Assembly: GCF_000373105.1 (NCBI RefSeq)
Contig: NZ_KB890427.1
Span: 62,001 to 126,000 of the forward strand
DNA length: 64,000 bases
Direction of reading: 5' to 3'
Source: Neolewinella persica DSM 23188
GTDB taxonomy: Bacteria; Bacteroidota; Bacteroidia; Chitinophagales; Saprospiraceae
How positions within the stretch are numbered: the stretch's first letter is position 1; the number at the start of each line of letters is the position of its first letter. The position numbers and the translations under genes are program-made. Shown here piece by piece: positions 42,978 through 50,831 of this stretch. The notes beneath the pieces were generated by a model that was not told where the DNA came from, did no database searches, and saw only the letters and a program-made list of their open reading frames with translations.

Positions 42978-44339
42978 CTACTCACGCGAATATTTCTCCT
43001 TAAACTTACGATACAACACCGCCTGCTTATTATTCAAATCCACTTGCCGGCCATCAATCAAGGCATACTCCACCTGACTCGTTCGCATGTCCAGCACATC
43101 GCCGGCAACGACGATGAGGGTAGCAGATTTTCCTTCCACGAGGCTCCCGTACATTTTATCGATGCCGGTAATCCTGGCTGGCGTCAGCGTGATGGCTTTG
43201 ATCGCCTGCTCGTAGTCGAGGCCAAAACCGACCGCCTGCCCCGCCACAAAGGGCAGGTTGCGTTGTTGCCAGTAGCCGCCGTGGCTGATGGCGAATTCCA
43301 CGCCAGCCTCTGCCAGCAGCGCCGGTTTGCGGTAAGGTCCGTCCACGCCCTCGTCCTGGGCATCGGGCAAAGACTGGGTGCTCATCAGGATCACCGGCAC
43401 ATTCTCCCGCTTCAGGAACTCCGCCACTAAGTGCGATTCATGTCCACCAACGATAACTGGCTTGCCACCCATTTCCTTCACCATTTTTACGGAATGCATG
43501 ATCTCGCGGGGACCGTTTACGTGAACGTAAACGTTCTTGGTGCCGGCAATTGCCTCGCACATCGCTTCAAGCTTCAGGAGGCGGTCGCCACTTCGGGCAG
43601 TGCCGCAGTAGGCAGCGGCTTCCTTCATGAAATCCATCAGGCCAGTGACCTGCTTGGGGTAGTTTTTATTTTCTCCGATGGTCTGCGTCTCCCAGCTCCA
43701 CGAGTTACGCCGGGGCCAGTTGACGTGAACGCCGTCGTCTTCGCCAACCACCGCATCTTCGAAGTTCCAGCCGTCCAGCTGTACCATGCTGCTACGGCCA
43801 CTCACCATCCCGCCCATTGGCGTGATCTGCGCCAGTAATACGCCCCGGCTGCGTACGGTCGGGATCACCTGGCTGTCGGTATTGAAGGCAATCAAAGCCC
43901 GGGCATTCGGGTTTACGCCACCGGTTTCCCGTTGGTCGTTGGTGGAGCGGACAGCACCGATTTCGGTCAGGCCGAGCTGGGAGTTCAGGGCAATCAGGCC
44001 CGGGTAGATGTGCTTACTTCTGGCGTCTACGATTTCGGCGTTAGCGGGGGCGGGAAGGTCTTTGCCTACACTGACAATTTTACCCTCATCGAGCAAAATA
44101 TCGGCCTCCTCCATCACCGTTCCGTCTCCTACGTGAATGGTGGCCGACCGGAACATAATGGGCCTGCCCTGGTCGGCTGCCGGTACCGGATTCTGGGCTT
44201 GTAGTATACCGCCAACGCTGAAAAGAAGCAGGATTACTAGTTCTTCGATGCCCCATTTTCTGGCGCGGACGCGGGTGCCCGGGAAGTAGGAAAGGAGCAG
44301 GCTTAGCAGGCTCCGTTGTTTGTGGTTTGCGTAAGTCAT
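42978..44339 (-). CDS. Amidohydrolase-like protein lacking the HxH metal motif
   Basis: A 453 aa exported protein of amidohydrolase descent. N-terminal signal (to ~residue 48, SVGGILQAQ), then beta-sandwich IHVGDGTVMEEADILLDEGK and the C-terminal amidohydrolase ending IKAITLTPARITGID and GKSATLIVVAGD. Where the catalytic HxH should be, the sequence is YPGLIALNSQLGLTEIG, so the metal site looks lost. It resembles the first half of the next gene. The signal-peptide codons include an 18-mer repeat variant (44262-44279). Confidence 0.8.
   Translation of the reverse strand: MTYANHKQRSLLSLLLSYFPGTRVRARKWGIEELVILLLFSVGGILQAQNPVPAADQGRPIMFRSATIHVGDGTVMEEADILLDEGKIVSVGKDLPAPANAEIVDARSKHIYPGLIALNSQLGLTEIGAVRSTNDQRETGGVNPNARALIAFNTDSQVIPTVRSRGVLLAQITPMGGMVSGRSSMVQLDGWNFEDAVVGEDDGVHVNWPRRNSWSWETQTIGENKNYPKQVTGLMDFMKEAAAYCGTARSGDRLLKLEAMCEAIAGTKNVYVHVNGPREIMHSVKMVKEMGGKPVIVGGHESHLVAEFLKRENVPVILMSTQSLPDAQDEGVDGPYRKPALLAEAGVEFAISHGGYWQQRNLPFVAGQAVGFGLDYEQAIKAITLTPARITGIDKMYGSLVEGKSATLIVVAGDVLDMRTSQVEYALIDGRQVDLNNKQAVLYRKFKEKYSRE
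44262..44279 (-). repeat. 18-mer repeat variant inside a signal-peptide coding region
   Basis: GGCGCGGACGCGGGTGCC; encodes GTRVRARKW in the leader of the amidohydrolase-like protein. This charged stretch lies between two hydrophobic segments and is unusual for a signal peptide. Confidence 0.6.
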
Positions 44340-44612
44340 AACGCGATTGTTTTTTGTTAGTGCCGACTTAATCGGCGCGCTTTTTTTAAGATTATTTGGT
44401 GGGAAGAAGGTGACCACGGAGTGGTCGAATCTCTTTTGCCCCGGTTGAAAGTCCGCAAAGCGGCTTTTACCCGGGGCTGAAGTTGGCGACAAAATTGTTG
44501 CGGCGCTCCGCGCCGCCAATCTCTGAAGCCATCCCATTATCCCCGGGTTTCGGCGTTCCGCCTCACCCGGGGCAAAAGCGATTCGATCCTTCCGGGATCT
44601 CCTTCAGCCTGC

Positions 44613-47600
44613 CTAGTGCTCGTGGTTCTCCATCCGGTGGTCCAGCGAATTACAGTGCAGCATCCGCCGCTTCTTGCCCTTCGGTGCCTGCGTTTTTGCT
44701 CCGGCTTTCTTTGCATCGAGGCTTTTCTGAACCAGCGCGTTTCGCTCTTCCTGGATGCCTTTGCGCAGCTCCGCGTCTTTGGCGCGGTTGAAGTATTCCA
44801 CTCCGTCAACAAAGGTGTGCTCCGCCCGGGCGTAAATGCTCAGCGGGTGGTTGTTCCAAACCACCACGTCGGCGTCCTTTCCGGTCTTGATGCTACCAAC
44901 CCGATCGTCGATGTGGAGCATCTTGGCGGGGTTCAACGTCACGAATTTCAACGCTTCTTCTTCGCTCACGCCTCCGAAGAGGACGGCCTTGCCAGCTTCC
45001 TGGTTGAGGCGACGGGCCATCTCGGCATCGTCGGAGTTGAAACCGGTCAGTACGCCCTGCTCGTGCATCAGCGCGCCGTTGTAGGGGATGGCTTCGTTGA
45101 CTTCATACTTGTAGGCCCACCAATCGGAAAAAGTAGAGCCGGCAGCGCCGTGCTTCGCCATTTGATCGGCTACTTTGTAGCCCTCCAGAATGTGGGTAAA
45201 GGTGTTGACTTTGAAGTTGTGCCGGTCGGCCACTTTCATCAGCATGTTGATCTCTCCCTGCTGGTAGCTGTGGCAGGTAATGAACCGCTCGCTGTTCAGA
45301 ATTTCCAGCAGGGCTTCCAGGTCAAGGTCTTTACGGACCAGCTTGCCCGCCTTCATCGCTTCTCCGTATTCCTTCGCCTGGCTGAAGTAGCTTTCGAACA
45401 CTTGCTCCACGCCCATCCGGGTTTGTGGGTAGCGGTCACGGTACAGGTCTCCCCAGTTCGACTGCTTCACGTTTTCACCCAAGGCAAACTTGATGAAGCC
45501 ATCTGCGCCTTTAAACTTCATCTCCTCCGGCGTCTTACCCCAGCGGAGTTTGATCAGTGCCGACTGCCCGCCAATCGGATTGGCCGAGCCGTGCAGCAGT
45601 TGGCTGGTGGTTACGCCGCCGGCCAATTGGCGGTAGATGTTGATGTCGTTGGCGTCGATCACGTCGTTCATCCGAACTTCGGCGCTCGATACCTGGCTGC
45701 CTTCGTTCACGCTGCTCAGGGCGATGTGGCTGTGCTCATCGATGATGCCGGCCGTGACGTGCATGCCTTTACCGTCGATCACCGTAGCGCCGGCGGCGGA
45801 AAGGTTTTTGCCCACGCCGGTAATTCTACCGTTGGAGATCAGGACGTCGGTGGCTTGAAGAATGCCTGCGTCCTCGTTGGTCCATACCGTAGCGTTCCGG
45901 ATCAGGTAGGTGCCAGCCTTTAGCGCACCGGCATCAGCTCCGTAGGCGATGTTGGGGTAGGTCAGGCGACTAACGTAGCTGTCGTCTTCCTCCTCTCCCT
46001 TTTTGTCGTCTTTTTTATCAGCGGCCTCCTTGTCGTCCATCGCCTTAGGCGATGCGGTAAAGCTGACGACTTTACCCATAGGATCCCGGCCCGTACCGAT
46101 GTAACCACCATCCTTTGCGGGGGTCCCGACGAGGCGGTAGAAACCATCGGCTCCTTTAAGGAGGAAACGCAGCGTAATCATGTCGTTGTCTGTCGACATC
46201 GTGACGTCCACCCCGGTGGAGTCACCCGCAGGCATCACCTTCATCTTCTGGCTTCCGGCTTCGCCGGAGACCTTTGCGTCGAATGCCTTGCCGTCTACAG
46301 TGATGCTGTAACCCTCGGCCAGCGTCACCACGTCCAGGTCCTTCAGGGCAAAGGGCTCTCCCTGTACCCAGTTTTGGTAGATGGTGGCCTTTTCGGTGAA
46401 GAAGTCTTTGTCGGTGACGATGAAGTTGGCCAGTTTGCCCTTGTCCAGGGTACCGACCATGCCGTCGATGCCCAGCAGTTTTGCGGGGCCGGTCGTCAGG
46501 GCAGCAAAGGCCGCTTTGGCGTCGGCACCAACTTCAACGGCTTTGCGCAGCGCGTCGGTGAAATCCGACATTTTCTTGTGGCCGTTCGTAGTAAGTACGA
46601 AGGGAATACCGGCTTTGGCCACGGCGGCCATGTTGCCGGGCGCGCGCTCCCAATGGCGCAGTTGGCCGAGGTTGATCAGGTCAGCGGCGAAGGGATCGCC
46701 CAAGTCGTAGGCTTCCGGAAATTTAAGGGGAAGGAGGAAGGTGGCGCCACTGGCCTTCAGGGCATCGAGGCGTTCGTATTCGTCTCCACCGCCCACGAGG
46801 ATGTACTGTTTGCCAAATTCATCGCCGATCATATCGGCCCGCAGGGCATCCTGCCAGTTGCCACCGGGATCAAAAATTTGGGGCATGTCCTGCAAAGCGT
46901 TCCAGGCTTCGATGCTGAGGTTAGTTTCTTCGCCCTTTTGCTTCTTGTACCATTGCCCGTCGTGGTAAGCCTGGCGCAGCAGCGCCATGGTGCCCATCCG
47001 GGAGCTTGGGTAGTTTTGCCGTGAAGATCCTTTGCTGAAGCTGAGGTGGTGGGCGACGTTGCGCTTGAGGATAACGTCGTTGGCGCTGGTCTCACCCAGG
47101 CTGACTACGGCGGCGGAGCCGCGGCTGATGCCGTCGGGCTGGTGGGTCGAGACGGTGCCGAAACCGATGTCGCGCAGCGCCTTAGCCGCCTTTTTATCAA
47201 TGGTGAATTGCTCCGCGGCGTCTACTTCAGATTTCATGGCCTGGTTCCAGCTGAAAGCACCGGGGGTCTTGCTGTCGGTTTGGGGAGGGTCGCCCCAGCC
47301 ACCGCCGCCGGATTTTACTTCGGGCATCCCGTAACTGCCGTAAGCTTCAATGAAGCTGGGGTACACGTGCTTGCCATCGAGCTTTACTTCCACTGCGCCA
47401 GCTGGCACGGCTCCGCCTGCGCTTACCCCAACGACTTTGCCGTCGCGAATTACCAGGGTAGCGTTCTTTACCATCTGCTCCGGACTGACGTGGACAGTGG
47501 CTCCGGTAAAGGCGTAGTGGCCTTCCCGCTGGTCGTAAACACCGTTATAAGGATAGGTTTTTTGGGCCGTCAGCGCCGTGGTAAGCAGCACGAACAGGAT

Positions 47601-47633
47601 GGCCAATAGTGGCCATTGTTTTAGTAATCTCAT
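44613..47633 (-). CDS. Tandem amidohydrolase, secreted
   Basis: A 1006 aa exported protein with two amidohydrolase units. ATG 47633 gives a clean signal peptide (LLAILFVLLTTALTAQ). Unit one (to ~440) has a degenerate metal motif (VYPSFIEAYGSYGMPE) but the family ending KLLGIDGMVGTLDKGKLANF. A linker rich in D/K/E (DKEAADKKDDKKGEEEDD) follows. Unit two has an intact motif GIIDEHSHIALSSV, then SANPIGGQSALIKLRWG and LHIDDRVGSIKTGKDADVVV. Probably a periplasmic amidase or peptidase-like enzyme. Paired with the preceding single-unit homolog downstream on the same strand. Confidence 0.88.
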   Translation of the reverse strand: MRLLKQWPLLAILFVLLTTALTAQKTYPYNGVYDQREGHYAFTGATVHVSPEQMVKNATLVIRDGKVVGVSAGGAVPAGAVEVKLDGKHVYPSFIEAYGSYGMPEVKSGGGGWGDPPQTDSKTPGAFSWNQAMKSEVDAAEQFTIDKKAAKALRDIGFGTVSTHQPDGISRGSAAVVSLGETSANDVILKRNVAHHLSFSKGSSRQNYPSSRMGTMALLRQAYHDGQWYKKQKGEETNLSIEAWNALQDMPQIFDPGGNWQDALRADMIGDEFGKQYILVGGGDEYERLDALKASGATFLLPLKFPEAYDLGDPFAADLINLGQLRHWERAPGNMAAVAKAGIPFVLTTNGHKKMSDFTDALRKAVEVGADAKAAFAALTTGPAKLLGIDGMVGTLDKGKLANFIVTDKDFFTEKATIYQNWVQGEPFALKDLDVVTLAEGYSITVDGKAFDAKVSGEAGSQKMKVMPAGDSTGVDVTMSTDNDMITLRFLLKGADGFYRLVGTPAKDGGYIGTGRDPMGKVVSFTASPKAMDDKEAADKKDDKKGEEEDDSYVSRLTYPNIAYGADAGALKAGTYLIRNATVWTNEDAGILQATDVLISNGRITGVGKNLSAAGATVIDGKGMHVTAGIIDEHSHIALSSVNEGSQVSSAEVRMNDVIDANDINIYRQLAGGVTTSQLLHGSANPIGGQSALIKLRWGKTPEEMKFKGADGFIKFALGENVKQSNWGDLYRDRYPQTRMGVEQVFESYFSQAKEYGEAMKAGKLVRKDLDLEALLEILNSERFITCHSYQQGEINMLMKVADRHNFKVNTFTHILEGYKVADQMAKHGAAGSTFSDWWAYKYEVNEAIPYNGALMHEQGVLTGFNSDDAEMARRLNQEAGKAVLFGGVSEEEALKFVTLNPAKMLHIDDRVGSIKTGKDADVVVWNNHPLSIYARAEHTFVDGVEYFNRAKDAELRKGIQEERNALVQKSLDAKKAGAKTQAPKGKKRRMLHCNSLDHRMENHEH

Positions 47634-47748
47634 GTTTTGATCTGGTTTTCTAAGGTATGATCCCTGGTTGGGGGTGGGAAAGTAGGTAAATTTTCTGGAG
47701 GAGGGCGTTGCTGGAAAGGATGAGCGTGTAAAAAAAAGGTGCTTCGTG

Positions 47749-47812
47749 TTTTGTTCCCCGGTACTTGTGCCGGTTAAGAAGAGGGGACCGGCACAAGTGC
47801 CGGGGAACAAAA
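47749..47812. repeat. GTTCCCCGG-type palindrome
   Basis: 26-base arms TTTTGTTCCCCGGTACTTGT... (47749-47774) and complement (47787-47812), one mismatch, 12-base loop. A shorter relative (outer GTTCCCCGGC) is inside hemW. Possibly a terminator for hemW, which ends at 47973 on the same strand. Confidence 0.8.
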
Positions 47813-47972
47813 TCCGTCGATCCTGGAGGCCAGGGTTACCACAAAGCGGTGATATAGGCCATTATCTTCACCTGAGAGAAAAGGTAAGCAATGAAAGGAA
47901 CCGTCATATTCGCTCGTAAGGACAACCCAGGTTTGGAGGACTTGATAATTGATCCTAGGTGAATAAATCCCC

Positions 47973-49382
47973 TCAAACAACAAACCCATCCCCAGCAACC
48001 CCATCCGCCCGCATCAACCCCGCCCGGCTAAGCCGGTAGGTACCATCACTAACGTCCTGAAGTAAACCAGCCGCCACATTCCCCAGCTGGCTCTCCACAA
48101 AGTGCCGGGCCTTCTCTGCCCCAAATAAGCGCGTTAGATCTTCGACGGAGACGCCAATATCCCGCCGTAACCCGGTCATGATGTACTCGTTGTACCGATC
48201 ATTATCGGTGAGGATTTCGGCATCGTAGAGGAAGCCATCGGCAGCAGCGAAGTCGGCGGGGGAGGTGATCTCCGCCCAGGCCCTGGCGTAGGCGGCATTG
48301 TTGCTCACGTTCCAGCGGCGGGTGCGGTTGCCGTCGAAGCCGTGGGCACCGGGGCCGATGCCGAGGTACGGTTGGCCGCTCCAGTAGCCGGAGTTGTGCC
48401 GGCTCTCGTGGCCCGGCAGGCAGAAGTTGGAGATCTCGTAGTGGCGGTAGCCGGCGGCGGTGAGGTGGTTCACCAGCATATCAAAATGACGCTGGAATTT
48501 GGCGTCGTCGGTGTCGGCAATTTTGCCTTTGGCAACGTTGACGCCAAGGGCGGTCTTTGGTTCCACCGTCAGCGCGTAGGCGGAGATGTGGTTGACACCA
48601 AGGTCGGTGGCGATACGGAGGTTCTCGGCCCACATTTCGTTCGTGGTCGTCTGCCCGCCGTAGATGAGGTCGATGCTGACGTCGTGGAAGCCGGCGCGGT
48701 TGACCTTCTCGACGGCCGCGCGGGCTTCGCCCGCACTGTGCGCCCGGTTCATGAACCGGAGGTCCTCCTCGAAGAAGGACTGGATGCCGATGCTCAGGCG
48801 GTTGACGGGGGAGGCGGCCAGGTTGGCTATGGTGGCTTCGTCGAGGTCGTCGGGGTTGGCTTCCAGGGTGATTTCTGCTGTTCCCCGGCCTTCAGGCCGG
48901 CTTCCGGCCTGAAGGCCGGGGAACAAACCGTTCCCTGCACCTGCGGCCCCGCCCTGATTATTCTTGTGGTCTTGTGGCCTTATGGTCTTGTAGGCCGTCT
49001 TCTGAGGCGATGCAGGTGTTGCAGGAAGTAGATAGTTGTATTCCTGCAGCGTTGCAAATATCCGCCCCAACTCCACCTCCGTCAGCAACGAAGGCGTACC
49101 GCCACCAAAGTAAACGGAGGGCACCGGGCCGTCCGCCAGCTCTCCGCGCCGCGTCCGCAACTCCTTGCAAATCCCGTCGATCACCGCGTCCCGCGTCTTC
49201 ATGCTGGTGCTGAAGTGGAAATTGCAGTAAGAGCAGGCTTGCTTGCAGAAAGGGATGTGGATGTAAAGGATAGTGGGTAGGAGGTAGTGGGTAGTGGATA
49301 GTGCTACCGCAGGTGAATGCTCACTTCGTTCGTCGTGAATGGGAGAATAATTGAAGGAGTGAATAATCAGCCTAGGTGACAT
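47973..49382 (-). CDS. hemW: HemW-like radical SAM protein with repeat-derived insertion
   Basis: Heme chaperone or coproporphyrinogen oxidase-like radical SAM protein (family of HemN/HemW). Motifs: LYIHIPFCKQACSYCNFHF with the CxxxCxxC cluster, VYFGGGTPSLL, ITLEANPDDLDEATIANL, RLSIGIQSFFEEDLRFMNR, VSIDLIYGGQT, and IGPGAHGF. Between the CxxxCxxC core and ITLEANPD lies an extra stretch of about 50 residues (after LLPATPASPQ to GRGTAE) that is encoded by palindromic and 18-mer repeats in frame. The only upstream ATG (49382) is in a GCGGTAGC-type repeat, so the true start is uncertain; homology begins at LYIHIPFC (about 49264). Confidence 0.88.
   Translation of the reverse strand: MSPRLIIHSFNYSPIHDERSEHSPAVALSTTHYLLPTILYIHIPFCKQACSYCNFHFSTSMKTRDAVIDGICKELRTRRGELADGPVPSVYFGGGTPSLLTEVELGRIFATLQEYNYLLPATPASPQKTAYKTIRPQDHKNNQGGAAGAGNGLFPGLQAGSRPEGRGTAEITLEANPDDLDEATIANLAASPVNRLSIGIQSFFEEDLRFMNRAHSAGEARAAVEKVNRAGFHDVSIDLIYGGQTTTNEMWAENLRIATDLGVNHISAYALTVEPKTALGVNVAKGKIADTDDAKFQRHFDMLVNHLTAAGYRHYEISNFCLPGHESRHNSGYWSGQPYLGIGPGAHGFDGNRTRRWNVSNNAAYARAWAEITSPADFAAADGFLYDAEILTDNDRYNEYIMTGLRRDIGVSVEDLTRLFGAEKARHFVESQLGNVAAGLLQDVSDGTYRLSRAGLMRADGVAGDGFVV
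48880..48924. repeat. Perfect palindrome inside hemW
   Basis: 21-base arms GTTCCCCGGCCTTCAGGCCG(G) and complement with a 3-base loop, translated in frame as part of NGLFPGLQAGSRPEGRG. Confidence 0.85.
48936..48953 (+). repeat. Exact 18-mer repeat inside hemW
   Basis: TGCACCTGCGGCCCCGCC, on the strand opposite to the gene. Directly follows the palindrome and is followed by CTTGTGGTCTTGTGGCC, another short repeat. Confidence 0.8.
49301..49376. repeat. GCGGTAGC-type repeat at hemW start
   Basis: Carries GTGCTACCGCAGGTGAATGC and TCACTTCGTTCGTCGTG; the minus-strand reading of DERSEHSPAVA is repeat translation and parallels HERSEHTLAVA upstream of recF. Confidence 0.7.
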
Positions 49383-49410
49383 TCACTCCTTCAATCATTC
49401 ACACCTTCAC

Positions 49411-50694
49411 CTACACCAGGGTCGCTTCGTACAATGGAAACGACTGCATGTGCGCATGCACTTCTTCCCGCACCGCAGCAATCACCTCCGGGTTCTCCAC
49501 GTCTTTAATGATCCGGTCGATCCACTCGACGGTCTTGACGCAGTCGGCTTCGACGAAACCGCGCGTCGTAATGGCGGCGGTACCGATTCGGATGCCGGAA
49601 GGATTCATGGCCGTCTTCTTATCGAAAGGTACCATGTTTTTGTTAAGGGTGATGTGGGCGGCGTTCAGGGCATCTTCCGCCTGCGTGCCGTTCACGTCTT
49701 TGTTGCTCAGGTCGATCAGCATGGAGTGGTTCTCCGTACCGCCGCTGATGATGTGGTAGCCTTTTGCGACCAACGCTTTGGCCATGGCCTGGGCGTTTTT
49801 AATCACTTGCTGGCCGTAGGTTTTCCATTCGGGCTGGAGAGATTCGCCGAAAGCGACGGCCTTAGCGGCGATCACGTGCTCCAGCGGGCCACCCTGCATG
49901 CCGGGGAATACGGCACCGTCGAGAAGGCGGCTCATCGGATAAAGTTTGCCACTCTTGAAGGCTTTGCCGAAGGGGTTGTCGAAGTCTTTCCCCATCATGA
50001 TGAGGCCACCGCGGGGACCACGGAGGGTCTTGTGGGTGGTCGACGTTACGATGTGGCAATGCGGCATTGGGTCGTTGAGCAGACCGGCGGCGATGAGGCC
50101 GGCGGGGTGGGCGATGTCGGCCAAAAGGACGGCACCGACTTCGTCGGCGATCTCGCGGAAGCGGGCGTAGTCCCAGTCGCGGCTGTACGCAGAAGCGCCA
50201 CAGATGATCAGCTTGGGCTTAACTTCGTGGGCTTTCTCGGCTACTTTGTCCATGTCGACACGGCCGGTCGCTTCTTCCACGCCGTAGAAGTGGGCGTCGA
50301 AATACTTACCGCTGAAGTTGGCCGGGTGGCCGTGGCTGAGGTGCCCGCCGTGGGCGAGGCTGAAGCCGAGGGTTTTGTCGCCAGGATTAAGGCAGGCGAG
50401 AAAAACGGCGGCGTTGGCCTGGGCACCGGAATGAGGTTGTACATTGGCGTATTCGGCACCGAAGAGTTTACAAAGTCGGTCGATGGCCAATTGCTCGACT
50501 TCATCTACTACTTCACAACCACCGTAGTAGCGCTTGCCGGGGTAACCTTCGGCGTATTTGTTCGTCAAACAGCTGCCCATTGCGTCAATAACTGCCTGAG
50601 AAGTGAAGTTTTCCGAAGCAATCAGCTCGATGCCGTTGCGTTGGCGTTCGAGTTCACGTTCGATTAGGGAGAAAACTGCGGAATCACGTCCCAT
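49411..50694 (-). CDS. glyA: Serine hydroxymethyltransferase
   Basis: PLP enzyme that interconverts serine and glycine with tetrahydrofolate, the main source of one-carbon units. The 427 aa protein has [51 protein letters not shown], and the PLP-Lys motif [15 protein letters not shown]. Also [12 protein letters not shown] and [15 protein letters not shown]. All as expected for the family. The hemW gene is downstream on the same strand. Promoter-like TAATTTTGG lies about 50 bases upstream. Confidence 0.98.
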   Translation of the reverse strand: MGRDSAVFSLIERELERQRNGIELIASENFTSQAVIDAMGSCLTNKYAEGYPGKRYYGGCEVVDEVEQLAIDRLCKLFGAEYANVQPHSGAQANAAVFLACLNPGDKTLGFSLAHGGHLSHGHPANFSGKYFDAHFYGVEEATGRVDMDKVAEKAHEVKPKLIICGASAYSRDWDYARFREIADEVGAVLLADIAHPAGLIAAGLLNDPMPHCHIVTSTTHKTLRGPRGGLIMMGKDFDNPFGKAFKSGKLYPMSRLLDGAVFPGMQGGPLEHVIAAKAVAFGESLQPEWKTYGQQVIKNAQAMAKALVAKGYHIISGGTENHSMLIDLSNKDVNGTQAEDALNAAHITLNKNMVPFDKKTAMNPSGIRIGTAAITTRGFVEADCVKTVEWIDRIIKDVENPEVIAAVREEVHAHMQSFPLYEATLV

Positions 50695-50741
50695 ATTGGT
50701 TGTTTCTTTGTAGCCCGTTTTGGGTCTGCGTTATTTAAAGC

Positions 50742-50750
50742 CCAAAATTA
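50742..50750 (-). promoter_or_regulatory. -7-like box for glyA
   Basis: TAATTTTGG on the minus strand, 48 bases upstream of the glyA ATG. Confidence 0.4.
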
Positions 50751-50831
50751 CGCCTTATAATGTCGCCGTTAGCAATCTCCCGCCGACTAAAATTGTTAGG
50801 CACATACGATTTCCAGTTATATTTTCCTTTC

